64,000 bases of DNA from Acidobacteriota bacterium (GTDB taxonomy: Bacteria > Acidobacteriota > Thermoanaerobaculia > Multivoradales > Multivoraceae): positions 335,359 through 399,358 of the forward strand of contig JAPPCR010000005.1 in assembly GCA_028875725.1 (NCBI GenBank), given 5' to 3'. Positions 49,461 through 57,903 of the stretch are shown one piece after another; positions within the stretch are counted from its first letter, which is position 1; every line of letters begins with the position of its first letter. Both the position numbers and the translations under genes were made by a program. The notes under the pieces are model-generated. The model did not search any database and was not told the origin of the DNA. It saw nothing but the letters and a program-made list of their open reading frames with translations.

Positions 49461-51200
49461 ATGGACAACCGCAGACTCCTCCTGGCGGCGCTGCTGTCGC
49501 TCGGCGTCCTCCTGCTCTGGTCGACCTTCGTGGCTCCGCCGCCACCACCGGTGGAACGGACTCCCGTCGTCGTCGGGGAGGAAACACCGAGGACAGCGTC
49601 GGAGACGGCGGTGCCGGTTCCGGCTACGCGGGCGGAGAGCGTACCGGAGCCGCTGGCGGTCTTCGAACGGGTGGAAGCGTCCCTGGAGGAGAGGGTGGTC
49701 GTCGAGTCCGGCAACGCCAGACTCGAGTTCACGAACCGGGGCGCCCAGTTGCTGTCCTTCGAACTGCTGCGCCCGGACGGCGCCGAACCCGTTGAACTCG
49801 TGCGCCGGCGCGAGCCGGGCCAGCCCTGGCCGTTCGGCCTGTCGGGTCCGCAGGGGGACTCGCCGCTCAACGACGCCCTGTTCGTTGTGGAACGTTCCAG
49901 GGAGAGCGGCGACGAGCGGGTCGTTTTCCGGTACAGCGGAGACCGCGGCTCGGCGACGAAGACGTTCCGCGTTCCGACGGCGAACACCCAGGGCGGCCTG
50001 ACCTTCCTTTACGAGGTCGAGTCGCCAGGCGACGCCTGGGGCCTGGTGCTCGGTCCCGGCATCCGGAATCCGAGCGTGGACGAGCTCGAGAGCCGGCTGT
50101 CAAGCCAGCAACGGCGGGCGGCAACGTGGTTCGCGGGCGGCGACATGGAGTCCCTCGAGCCGCGGCGGGCGGAGGATCCGCAGCAACTCGGCGAAGGCGC
50201 GCGCTGGGTGGCTCTCGAAGACCGTTACTTCATCACCGCTGTCATTCCGTCAGGGGCACGGGGCGCGGTGCGGGCTCTACCGGTGGCGAACCTGGACGAG
50301 GCCGACGGCAGCCTGCGCGGCTTCACCTTGGTCGAGGCCGGCGACGTCACGACCGAAGACCTGACCCGCGACCTGATGCTGGTGCTCGACGCCTCGGGCG
50401 GCCAGCTCGCCGGACGGGCCTACTTCGGCGACAAGCAGTACGACGCGCTGGCGGCGATGCGGGTGGAACTGCAGAAGACGGTCCGGTACGGGTTCTTCGG
50501 CGTCATCTCCCGACCTCTCCAGTTCGGTTTACGCTGGATTTACGACAACGTCGTGGCGAACTACGGCTGGAGCATCGTCCTGATGACGGTGGTGATCCGG
50601 CTCGTTCTGTTCCCGCTGACCCACAAGAGTCAGGTCTCCATGCAGCGGATCCAGAAGCTGAATCCGCGAATGGAAGCGATCCGCGCCAAGTACCGGCCCA
50701 AACTGAAGGACGGCAAAGGCCGGCCCCGCATGGACCAGCAGCGCAAGATGAACGAGGAGATTCAGGCGCTGTTCCGGGAGGAAGGCGTGAACCCGGCCAG
50801 CGGCTGCCTGCCGATCCTGTTCCAGATGCCCGTTTTCTTCGGTTTCTTCCGTCTCCTGAGCGAGGCGGTCGAGCTTTGGGATGCAGCGTGGCTCGGCTGG
50901 ATCGGGAACCTGGCCTTGCCGGATCCGATCTACGTGCTGCCCCTCATCATGGGAGCGTCCCAGTTCCTCCAGCAGCGGATGTTGCCGCCGCCGGCGAACA
51001 AGACCCAGAAGCTGATCATCAACACGATGCCGATCTGGTTCACGATCTTCTCGTTCAGCTTCCCCAGCGGCCTGGTTCTCTACTGGTTGACGAACAACCT
51101 GCTGGGCATCGTGCAGACCGGCGTGTACAACAAGTTGAAGAAGAGGGGTTACCTGGGCGGCGAAATCGCCGCGCAGACGACCGAGACTAAGAAGAAGTGA
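49461..51200 (+). CDS. yidC: Membrane protein insertase YidC
   Basis: A 579-residue insertase and Sec-associated chaperone for inner-membrane proteins. N-terminal membrane segment (RRLLLAALLSLGVLLLWSTFV), a large periplasmic domain (about 60-330), then the conserved C-terminal five-helix core: LQFGLRWIYDNVVANYGWSIVLMTVVIRLVLFPLTHKSQVSM, FREEGVNPASGCLPILFQMPVFFGFFRLLSEAVELWDA, and YVLPLIMGASQFLQQRM. The long periplasmic domain is the diderm type. The in-frame region upstream to 49272 overlaps yidD and is excluded. Confidence 0.96.
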   Translation: MDNRRLLLAALLSLGVLLLWSTFVAPPPPPVERTPVVVGEETPRTASETAVPVPATRAESVPEPLAVFERVEASLEERVVVESGNARLEFTNRGAQLLSFELLRPDGAEPVELVRRREPGQPWPFGLSGPQGDSPLNDALFVVERSRESGDERVVFRYSGDRGSATKTFRVPTANTQGGLTFLYEVESPGDAWGLVLGPGIRNPSVDELESRLSSQQRRAATWFAGGDMESLEPRRAEDPQQLGEGARWVALEDRYFITAVIPSGARGAVRALPVANLDEADGSLRGFTLVEAGDVTTEDLTRDLMLVLDASGGQLAGRAYFGDKQYDALAAMRVELQKTVRYGFFGVISRPLQFGLRWIYDNVVANYGWSIVLMTVVIRLVLFPLTHKSQVSMQRIQKLNPRMEAIRAKYRPKLKDGKGRPRMDQQRKMNEEIQALFREEGVNPASGCLPILFQMPVFFGFFRLLSEAVELWDAAWLGWIGNLALPDPIYVLPLIMGASQFLQQRMLPPPANKTQKLIINTMPIWFTIFSFSFPSGLVLYWLTNNLLGIVQTGVYNKLKKRGYLGGEIAAQTTETKKK

Positions 51201-51216
51201 GGGCAAGGTAGGAGCG

Positions 51217-52080
51217 ATGAATGCGATGAACAGCATGTTCTTCTCGGGAGAGACGGAGGCCCGGGCCATCCTGGCGGCCGCGAACCACTTCGGCGTGTCG
51301 CCGGAGCAGATCGCCTTCGACCGGGTGGAGAAACGGCACGGTTTCGTGAAGCACCGTCGGGTGGTGATTCGTGTCGACCCGGCCAGTGTCGGCCGGAGCG
51401 TTGACGGCGGCTCTGGGGAGACCGACGATCGCGCCGACGTCGTCGCGGAGCCTGTCGTCGAGACGACAGTTCCCGCGGACGCGGAGCCGGCGTCCGCGGA
51501 CGATGAGGGGATGGCGCCGGCGGACGCTGCGATGGCGCCGGCGGACGCTGCGATGGCGCCGGCGGACGATGCGATGGTGTCCGGGGAGGATGCGACGGTG
51601 CCGGTCGAAGCGGAGGCGCCCGAGCAGATCTCCGGGGACGTCGTCGCGATCGCGCATGCGGCGCTGGATCAACTGCTGGACCTGGCCGATCTCGAAGTGT
51701 CGGCGGAGATCGTCCTGGCCGGTGAGAGGTTGGAGATCGAGATCGAAGGCGTGGACGAGGAGTTGCTCGTCGAGGACGAAGGGCAGGTTCTGCTGGCGCT
51801 GCAGCACCTTCTGCCGCGAGTCATGTATGGCCAGGTCGGCCGAATCATCCCGTGCCGGCTCGACAGCCGCGGTTACCAGGACAAGAAGGAAGAGCGACTG
51901 AGGGGCCTCGCCCGCCGCGTAGCCGAGGAGGTCGTGGACCGAGGCGGCACGCGCACCCTGCGCCCCATGAACCCCGCGGATCGCCGCATCGTCCACCTGG
52001 CCCTGGCCGACGACCCGGACGTCGAGACCGAGAGCCAGGGCAACGGCTACTTCAAACGCGTCAGCATCCGCCTGCAGTAG
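51217..52080 (+). CDS. jag: Jag/KhpB-like RNA-binding protein (Jag_N, KH, R3H)
   Basis: A 287-residue protein. N-terminal Jag_N domain (MFFSGETEARAILAAANHFGVSPEQIAFDRVEKRHGF), an acidic alanine-rich linker about 70-145 with a 21-bp tandem repeat, a KH domain about 150-210 (VIVLAGERLEIEIEGVDEELLVEDEGQVLLALQHLLPRVMYGQ-like) and an R3H domain with GYQDKKEERLRGLARRVAEEVV and the C-terminal NGYFKRVSIRL. It binds RNA and affects cell division in other bacteria. Follows yidC by 16 bp. Confidence 0.93.
   Translation: MNAMNSMFFSGETEARAILAAANHFGVSPEQIAFDRVEKRHGFVKHRRVVIRVDPASVGRSVDGGSGETDDRADVVAEPVVETTVPADAEPASADDEGMAPADAAMAPADAAMAPADDAMVSGEDATVPVEAEAPEQISGDVVAIAHAALDQLLDLADLEVSAEIVLAGERLEIEIEGVDEELLVEDEGQVLLALQHLLPRVMYGQVGRIIPCRLDSRGYQDKKEERLRGLARRVAEEVVDRGGTRTLRPMNPADRRIVHLALADDPDVETESQGNGYFKRVSIRLQ
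51511..51573 (+). repeat. 21-bp tandem repeat in the jag linker
   Basis: Three head-to-tail units start at 51511, 51532 and 51553, encoding MAPADA(A/D) heptads (MAPADAA, MAPADAA, MAPADDA). Copies 1 and 2 are identical for at least 20 bases. The unit length is a multiple of three, so length change would not disturb the frame. Confidence 0.9.
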
Positions 52081-52123
52081 CGGCGTCGCGCGGCGCCCGG
52101 CGGCGTGGCGGTGGCGGCTTGCA

Positions 52124-52311
52124 CCCGTCAGTCACGGAGGCCCGAGGGGAGGGGTCCCATCGGACGCTCGCGTTTTCTTGGTGAATAGGGGCTCTGGCGC
52201 TCGCTTCGGTCGCCTGCGCTCCGGGAGAGCGTCGGCAGAGGGAGGCTCTACGGCAGTCGCTTGTCTCCAGCCCGCTGGGACCCCTCCCCTCGGGCCTCCG
52301 CGACTGACTGG
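52124..52311. mobile_element. 188-bp long-inverted-repeat element (copy C)
   Basis: Arms 52124-52159 and 52276-52311 are reverse complements at 34 of 36 positions (left arm starts CCCGTCAGTCACGGAGGCCC). Interior contains GCTCGCTTCGGTCGCCTGCG. It shares arm motifs with copy B (CGGAGGCCCG/GTGGAGGTCCG and GCGGGCTGG). Lies between jag and the parS/rsmG start. Confidence 0.8.
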
Positions 52312-52391
52312 AGGGCGTCGGTGGGCCGGACGCCCTTAGGGTAAACGCGGCGTTCCACACCGGCCTCGGAAGGGTTAACGCGGCCCCAACA

Positions 52392-52434
52392 CTGGGTGCG
52401 CGGGTCTTCCGACCCGCTGCCGCCGGAGGCGGCC
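52392..52434. repeat. REP-like double hairpin (copy 2)
   Basis: CTGGGTGCGCGGGTCTTCCG then ACCCGC (hairpin 52400-52417) followed by GCCGCC-GGA-GGCGGC (52419-52433). Almost the same as copy 1 at 21508-21550 in the first hairpin, with a different second stem. A third hairpin, CGCCGGC-TTTG-GCCGGCG, lies just after at 52446-52463. Confidence 0.85.
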
Positions 52435-52602
52435 AGGAAGATCGTCGCCGGCTTTGGCCGGCGGCTGTCTTGTTCGGTTTCCGCCGCTTCGCAACTATGG
52501 CTGAAAGGCCGACTACTTCTCTCGCGAGAGATAGCCTCGCCGTACACGTGCGGCGGGAAGGGGTTAACGGCGATGGAAGCTGGGCAAGCGTCGGTTTCCG
52601 CT

Positions 52603-52618
52603 GTTTCACGTGAAACAC
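52603..52618. promoter_or_regulatory. parS site 1 (perfect 16-mer)
   Basis: TGTTTCACGTGAAACA, the canonical bacterial parS palindrome bound by ParB. It is 36 bp upstream (start to start) of a second identical site. Located just before rsmG-parA-parB, whose products should use it for chromosome segregation. Confidence 0.97.
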
Positions 52619-52637
52619 CCACACCACTCACTCGCAG

Positions 52638-53285
52638 GTGTTTCACGTGAAACACCGTGATCTGTTTCAGCGAGAGTTTGGCGCCGAGTTGCCGCCGGAG
52701 GCGGTCGACCGGCTGGCGCGTCATGCCGAGCTCCTGGAGCGTTGGAACCGGGTGGTCCGGCTGGTCGGCGAAGCGGAGCCTGCGGAGTGGATTCGTCGGC
52801 ACTACGCGGAGTCGGTCGCGGCCAGGGTGTACTGGCGAGCCTCGATGGGAGAAGGCGACGGTGAGCCCGGGCTTCTCGATATCGGCAGTGGCGCCGGGTT
52901 TCCCGGCGTGGTGCTTGCGGCGCTTCACCCCGAACGGTCGGTGACTCTCGTCGAGGCGCGTGAACGGAAGGCGGCGTTCCTGGCGGAGGCCGGGCGAGAG
53001 CTCGATCTGCCGAACGTCAGGATCGTCAGGGAGCGGTTCGATGCCGAACTCGCGGTGCGGCTCGCGGGGGCGGTAGAGTGCGCGACGATTCGTGGCCTTC
53101 GGCTGCCGGAGCCCACGATCGCTCGCCTGGTGGAAGTACTGCCGGATGGGGGACGCCTCGTGGTGTGGGCCGGCCGCCGCGTTGCGAGCGGTCTGTTGGA
53201 TACCTGTGCTGTGGAACGAGAGATGAATCTGCCCGACAGTCCACACCGGCGGATTCTCTGCCTCCGGCCGCTTCGCCGTGGCTGA
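52638..53285 (+). CDS. rsmG: 16S rRNA (guanine-N7)-methyltransferase RsmG
   Basis: A 215-residue SAM-dependent methyltransferase (GidB) modifying G527 of 16S rRNA. SAM motif LLDIGSGAGFPGVVLAALHPE, VTLVEARERKAAFLAEAGRELDLPNV. The start GTG 52638 is embedded in parS site 2, giving MFHVKHR as its first residues; this start is supported by the same arrangement known in other bacteria. parA overlaps its stop by 8 nt. Confidence 0.93.
   Translation: MFHVKHRDLFQREFGAELPPEAVDRLARHAELLERWNRVVRLVGEAEPAEWIRRHYAESVAARVYWRASMGEGDGEPGLLDIGSGAGFPGVVLAALHPERSVTLVEARERKAAFLAEAGRELDLPNVRIVRERFDAELAVRLAGAVECATIRGLRLPEPTIARLVEVLPDGGRLVVWAGRRVASGLLDTCAVEREMNLPDSPHRRILCLRPLRRG
52639..52654. promoter_or_regulatory. 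parS site 2, overlapping the rsmG start
   Basis: Second perfect TGTTTCACGTGAAACA. It begins at the second base of the GTG start codon of rsmG and extends into the sixth codon, so it encodes MFHVKH in the RsmG protein. Together with site 1 it is the centromere-like cluster of this chromosome. Confidence 0.97.
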
Positions 53286-54039
53286 CGTCCTGGCGGTCGC
53301 CAATCAGAAGGGCGGCGTCGGCAAGACGACATCGGCGATCAACCTGGCCGCGGCGTTCGGCGCCATGGAGCGCAAGGTCCTGCTGGTGGACAGCGATCCG
53401 CAGGGTAATGCGAGCCGGGGCGTCGGCTGGTCGGGCCGGCCGCCGACGCTGTTCGACGTACTGTCCGGCGAGGCGAGGGCCGGCGATGTGATCGTCGCCA
53501 GCGGCTTCCCGTATCTCGACCTGCTCCCGGCCAACCGGGACCTCGTGGGCGCTGAGTTCGGCCTGCAACGTGATGAACAGTGGATCCGGCGGCTCACGTC
53601 ATCGCTCGAGGAGCTGGATGCCCGGTACGAACGGATTTTCATCGACTGCCCTCCCGCGCTGGGCCGGTTGACGCTCAACGCGCTGTTCGCCGCCGACGCG
53701 GTCATCGTGCCGCTCCAGTGCGAGTACTTCGCGCTCGAGGGGATCAGCGAGCTGCTGGCGACCGTGCAGCGGGTGCGTGAGTTGGGGCGGCCCGAGCTGG
53801 AAATCGCCGGCGTCGTGCTGACCATGTACGACGATCGCACAAACCTGTCACGGGACGTGGCGAAGGAGGTGCGTAAACACTTCGGATCGATCGTCTGCGA
53901 TACGATCGTCCCGCGCAACGTTCGCCTCGCGGAAGCTCCAAGCTACGGTATGCCGGTCTTGCAGTACGACATCAAGAGCAAGGGTTCGCAGGCGTACCTG
54001 GGTCTGGCGCACGAACTGGCGGGCCGCCGTTCCCGATGA
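53278..54039 (+). CDS. parA: Chromosome partitioning ATPase ParA
   Basis: A 253-residue deviant Walker-A ATPase of the ParA/Soj type that moves ParB-parS complexes over the nucleoid. Motifs: NQKGGVGKTTSAINLAAAF, VLLVDSDPQGNASRGVG, and C-terminal RNVRLAEAPSYGMPVLQYDIKSKGSQAYLGLAHEL. Start is GTG at 53278, overlapping the rsmG end. No N-terminal helix-turn-helix, so it is the chromosomal short type. Confidence 0.97.
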   Translation: MADVLAVANQKGGVGKTTSAINLAAAFGAMERKVLLVDSDPQGNASRGVGWSGRPPTLFDVLSGEARAGDVIVASGFPYLDLLPANRDLVGAEFGLQRDEQWIRRLTSSLEELDARYERIFIDCPPALGRLTLNALFAADAVIVPLQCEYFALEGISELLATVQRVRELGRPELEIAGVVLTMYDDRTNLSRDVAKEVRKHFGSIVCDTIVPRNVRLAEAPSYGMPVLQYDIKSKGSQAYLGLAHELAGRRSR

Positions 54040-54911
54040 GCGGCCGGCGCCCTGGACTCGGCCGTGGGCTCGATGCCCTGTTCGCCGATAGCGGCGCTCT
54101 TCCGCCGACCTCTCCACAGGCCGTCAGGGAGCTGCCCGTCGCTCAGCTCGAGCCGAACAGTCGCCAGCCGCGCGACCAGTTCGACGACTCCGAGCTGGCT
54201 GGCCTAGCCGGGTCCATCGCGAAGCGGGGAGTGCTCCAGCCCCTGGTCGTTACGGCAGATCCCGCCCGCAACGGCGCTTATCGAATCGTTGCGGGGGAGC
54301 GCCGCTGGCGCGCGGCTCGCAAGGCCGGCCTGGAGACGGTGCCGGTCGTCTTCCGCGAAGTGGGGAGCGACCGCGAGCTCCTCGAGCTCGCGCTGGTCGA
54401 GAACCTGCAGCGTGCCGATCTGAACGCACTGGAAGAGGCCGAGGCGTTTCGGGCACTGAGCGAGGAGTTCGGACTGTCGCAGCAGGAGATCGCGGACCGC
54501 GTGGGCCGCAGCAGGGCCGCCGTCGCGAACTCGTTGCGCCTGTTGCGGCTGCCTGAGGCGGTACAGGAGCGGATCCGGTCTGGAGCCTTGACCGCGGGCC
54601 AGGCGCGCCCGCTGCTGTCGCTCGGAGACGAAAAGAACCAGGTCGCACTGGCGGCGCGGGCCGAGCGCGAATCGTTGAGTGCCCGCGAGTTGGAGCGGAT
54701 CGTCTCCTCCGGACCGCGGAAGAAACCGGCCACGACGACCGCGGCGGGCGGGAGCGACCCCGACACCGCGCACGCGGTCGAGCGCTTGACGCGTAGACTG
54801 CAGACCCGAGTCGAAATCAGCCGCCGCGCGCGTGGCGGCGGCGTCCTCAAGATCCACTTCCACTCCGAACCGGAGCTGATTCGCCTCTACGAACGGCTGT
54901 CGGCGGAGTGA
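54036..54911 (+). CDS. parB: Chromosome partitioning protein ParB
   Basis: A 291-residue CTP-binding clamp. GLGRGLDALF, QPRDQFDDSELAGLAGSIAKRGVLQPLVV, the CTP-binding GAYRIVAGERRWRAARKAGLETVPVVFR, ELALVENLQRADLNALEEAEAF, and the DNA-binding helix-turn-helix LSQQEIADRVGRSRAAVANSLRLLRLP, followed by LTAGQARPLLSL. C-terminal dimer region about 235-291. ATGA overlap with parA. Confidence 0.97.
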   Translation: MSGRRPGLGRGLDALFADSGALPPTSPQAVRELPVAQLEPNSRQPRDQFDDSELAGLAGSIAKRGVLQPLVVTADPARNGAYRIVAGERRWRAARKAGLETVPVVFREVGSDRELLELALVENLQRADLNALEEAEAFRALSEEFGLSQQEIADRVGRSRAAVANSLRLLRLPEAVQERIRSGALTAGQARPLLSLGDEKNQVALAARAERESLSARELERIVSSGPRKKPATTTAAGGSDPDTAHAVERLTRRLQTRVEISRRARGGGVLKIHFHSEPELIRLYERLSAE

Positions 54912-54934
54912 CCAACGTCGGAGTGTGCTGAGCT

Positions 54935-55378
54935 ATGTCCAAAAACCTGAGAACCGGCTCCCCCGGAGAACTGAATGGCTTTCTTGACGCCGGCTGCGAG
55001 GTCCACGGGGAACTGCGATTCGAAGACACCTTCCGGGTGCATGGCCGGTTCAAGGGCACCGTGGAGTCGGAAGGACGGTTGATCGTCGGTGAGGGCGGTG
55101 TCGTAGAAGGCGTCGTCGCTGTAGGCGAACTCCATGTGTCAGGCCGTCTCGAGGGGCGAGTAGAGACCTCGCGACGGACCGAGATCGGCGCCAAGGGCCG
55201 GGTCGAAGGAGAGATCCACGCTCCGGTCCTCGTCATCGAGAGCGGCGCCTTCTTCCAGGGCCAGTGCACGATGAACGCGAGGCCTTCCCAGCATCCGGCC
55301 GCCGAAGAGCCGCCGATGGTTGAGTCGGCTGGCGGGAGAGAAGGCGAGTCCGAGCCCGAGGAACACGTAGCCCACTGA
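54935..55378 (+). CDS. Bactofilin-family cytoskeletal protein
   Basis: A 147-residue beta-helical filament protein. The core about 15-110 is a run of glycine-rich repeats (FDAGCEVHGELRFEDTFRVHGRFKGTVESEGRLIVGEGGVVEGVVAVGELHVSGRLEGRVETSRR), the bactofilin signature; a short polar tail follows. Bactofilins scaffold wall synthesis or, next to parAB, ParAB placement in other bacteria. It follows parB by 23 bp. Confidence 0.92.
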   Translation: MSKNLRTGSPGELNGFLDAGCEVHGELRFEDTFRVHGRFKGTVESEGRLIVGEGGVVEGVVAVGELHVSGRLEGRVETSRRTEIGAKGRVEGEIHAPVLVIESGAFFQGQCTMNARPSQHPAAEEPPMVESAGGREGESEPEEHVAH

Positions 55379-55403
55379 GCCCTCGCCCGGCGCCGGGGCC
55401 CGT

Positions 55404-57044
55404 CTATGGTTCCCGGGCCTTCATTTCATATGATGGGACGAACGCGATCGGGCGGCGGGCGAGGGTAGTGAGATCGAACGACTCGGTGATGACGCGGCCG
55501 TCGATGTCCCTGGCCACCGGCAGATTCAGGGCGTAGAGCAGCGTTGGCGCCACGTCCTGGATTCCCGGCCCCGTCAACAGGAAGTCCTCCTTGATGCCCT
55601 GGCCGCGCAGCAGGAGGAGGCCATCCGGGGTCTGGAAGCCGCCGCCAGGGATCGGCGCCGCTTCGCTCCAGCGGCCGAGAAGGCGGCGGATGGGTCCGGA
55701 CCGTTCGAATCCGTAGGCGCTCACCACAGCCAGCATGCGCGGGCGAGGAAGCTCCTCCCAGGCCTCGGCGACCAGGCCGTCCAGGAACGCGTAGTAGGCG
55801 GACAGCCACCGCGCACGGTCCAGACGAACCTGCGCCTGGTCGCCGTCGAACTGAACGGCCTCGTACGAGTCGTAGTAGAGCCGGGAGACATCCGCAAGGC
55901 CGTCCATCAAGGCGAAGGCGAGCAGCGGCGAGCCCTCCGGGGATTGCGACCGGAGCGTCTCCAACAGTTGGCTCTGCGTCCCGAGATCGCGAAGCGCCGC
56001 CGTGTACAGAGCCGACGGCGGGCCGTCTCCGAGACGGGCCAGCCGCTCGTCCACCATCGCCGAGCCGAGAGCCGCGGCGCGCGCCCCCGAGACGTCGGTG
56101 AGCCCGACACCGAAGTCGAGAGCGACCGAATCGACGCCGAAGCCCGCGGCGATCTGCCACAGTGCCGGCGCTGAGGGCTGGATCGCCGGTCCTCCATCGC
56201 TTGTGCCGCGGTCGCCCCAGATGCCGAAACCGATTGCGCCCGGCGTCAGGTGGAAGCGCTCGCCAGGCAGAGGCGGAGCCTGGCTCGTCTGCTCCGCCAC
56301 GACGCCATGGCGGAAGGGGTACTTCCCGGTGACGACGGTCGTCCAGAGTGAGAGCCGGATCGCCGGTTCGATCGACTCCGCCCGGCCGTAGCTTCCGGCG
56401 CGCATGGTCTCGGAGAAGAAGGGCAGCAGGCCCTGTTCCGAGAGAGGCAGAATGGCGTCGAGCGAGGCGCCGTCGAGGCCCACGATCAGCAGGTTCGGCG
56501 GTGGAACGGAGTCGATCGAAGCGGCGCGCGGCGTCGCAGGCGGCGGCGGGTCGAAGGCCTCGCGACGCTCGAAGACGGAGTACACGGTCAGCACGGCCAA
56601 GCCGGCGATGCCGAAACGGGAGCGGGCGCCATACGGGCGCTTTCGCCGGTAGGTGTGAAGGAACGCGGTGTAGGCCGTGATCAGGGAAGCGAGGGCGAGC
56701 CAGAGACCTGCCTTGATCAGGCGGTCGTGCAGGCCGGGCGGCAGAAAGCGCTCGTAGCCGACCGCGTGCGTGAGATCGAGTATCGAGGCCGCGCCGAACA
56801 CCGCGGCCATCGACCAGGGCAGGAGTCGCGGAGCGCGTTCGGGGCGGCGCCAGGACACGGCGAGGAGCAACGCACAGGCGGTGAGAGCTCCCAGGACTCC
56901 GTAGTACGCGCTCGTCCGGATGACGGGCCAGGGATGAAACGGCAGATGGGGATTGAGAAAAAAGAGAAGTCCGGTGAGGTGGATCCCGGCAAGGAAGCCG
57001 GGCACCGCGCAGGCGGCGGCGGCGAGCAGACGTTCCCGATTCAC
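55404..57044 (-). CDS. Alkaline-phosphatase-superfamily membrane protein
   Basis: A 546-residue protein with about four N-terminal membrane segments (residues about 8-140) and a large extracytoplasmic domain. Metal and nucleophile motifs of the type I phosphodiesterase/AP superfamily: LLIVGLDGASLDAILP, LSLWTTVVTGKYPFRHGVVAEQ, and, near the end, PTLLYALNLPVARDIDGRVI. Substrate unknown; sulfatase, phosphodiesterase or lipid-headgroup activity are all possible. It converges with the bactofilin gene. Confidence 0.78.
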   Translation of the reverse strand: MNRERLLAAAACAVPGFLAGIHLTGLLFFLNPHLPFHPWPVIRTSAYYGVLGALTACALLLAVSWRRPERAPRLLPWSMAAVFGAASILDLTHAVGYERFLPPGLHDRLIKAGLWLALASLITAYTAFLHTYRRKRPYGARSRFGIAGLAVLTVYSVFERREAFDPPPPATPRAASIDSVPPPNLLIVGLDGASLDAILPLSEQGLLPFFSETMRAGSYGRAESIEPAIRLSLWTTVVTGKYPFRHGVVAEQTSQAPPLPGERFHLTPGAIGFGIWGDRGTSDGGPAIQPSAPALWQIAAGFGVDSVALDFGVGLTDVSGARAAALGSAMVDERLARLGDGPPSALYTAALRDLGTQSQLLETLRSQSPEGSPLLAFALMDGLADVSRLYYDSYEAVQFDGDQAQVRLDRARWLSAYYAFLDGLVAEAWEELPRPRMLAVVSAYGFERSGPIRRLLGRWSEAAPIPGGGFQTPDGLLLLRGQGIKEDFLLTGPGIQDVAPTLLYALNLPVARDIDGRVITESFDLTTLARRPIAFVPSYEMKAREP

Positions 57045-57090
57045 TGAAGCGACTCTAGCGCTCGTCCGACGGTGCTACCCTCGCCGCGCC

Positions 57091-57903
57091 ATGGCGGCAG
57101 TGGACTCGAGGGGAGAAGTGCTCGATGTCCAGCCGTTGCCGTTGCCCTACTTTCTGCTGCGGGTTCGGGTGGCGGCCATGGAGCCCGCCGAGCCCGGCCA
57201 GTTCGTCATGGTCGCCGGCGCCAACCGGCCCGAGCCGTACCTCCGGCGAGCCTTCTCGGTCTACGACCAGGAAGAGTCGGCCGACGGCTCCCTGGTCATC
57301 TCGCTGCTCGGGAAGGTCATCGGTCGAGGCACGGAGGCCCTCGCCGCCTGTCTCCCTGGCGAGCGGATCCCGGTTCTCGGTCCTCTGGGCACGGGTTTTC
57401 ATAGTGTGGCAGACGGTGGCTCCGGGTCCGGGCGGTCGGCGCTGGTCGCGGGCGGCATCGGATCCGCCGGTCTGGGGCTGCTGGCCCAGGCCCTGGCGCG
57501 GGCCGGCCGGTGCTTCGACTTCTTCTACGGGGGGCGCAGCGCGGAGGATCTGGTCGAGGCCGAGACCTTCCGGCGTCTCAGCGAGCGCACGGGCGGCCGG
57601 CTTGTGAAGACGACCGAGGACGGCAGCGCCGGCGAGCGCGGCCTGATCACGGCGCCGCTGGAGGCGGGGCTGCGCGCCGGCGCGGGCTACACGACGGTCT
57701 GCACCTGCGGGCCGCATGGCCTGATGGCGGCGGTGGCGGGGATCGCGGCCGCGAACGGCGTCGCCGGCGAAGCGGCGACCGAGACGCCCATGGGTTGCGG
57801 CTACGGCGCCTGCCTGGGTTGCGCCGTGGCCCTGAAGAATGGCGGCTACGGGCTCTGCTGCCGCCAGGGGCCCGTCTTCCGCCTGGACGAGGTGGCGTGG
57901 TGA
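57091..57903 (+). CDS. pyrK: Dihydroorotate dehydrogenase electron-transfer subunit PyrK
   Basis: A 270-residue ferredoxin-reductase-like protein that passes electrons from PyrD to NAD. FAD-binding RRAFSVYDQE, VPVLGPLGTGF-like segment, NAD-binding ALVAGGIGSAGLGLLAQAL, and the 2Fe-2S cysteines in METPMGCGYGACLGCAVALKNGGYGLCCRQGPVF (MGCGYGACLGC). ATG at 57091 was chosen; the earlier in-frame extension overlaps the divergent gene. pyrD follows with a GTGA overlap. Confidence 0.95.
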   Translation: MAAVDSRGEVLDVQPLPLPYFLLRVRVAAMEPAEPGQFVMVAGANRPEPYLRRAFSVYDQEESADGSLVISLLGKVIGRGTEALAACLPGERIPVLGPLGTGFHSVADGGSGSGRSALVAGGIGSAGLGLLAQALARAGRCFDFFYGGRSAEDLVEAETFRRLSERTGGRLVKTTEDGSAGERGLITAPLEAGLRAGAGYTTVCTCGPHGLMAAVAGIAAANGVAGEAATETPMGCGYGACLGCAVALKNGGYGLCCRQGPVFRLDEVAW

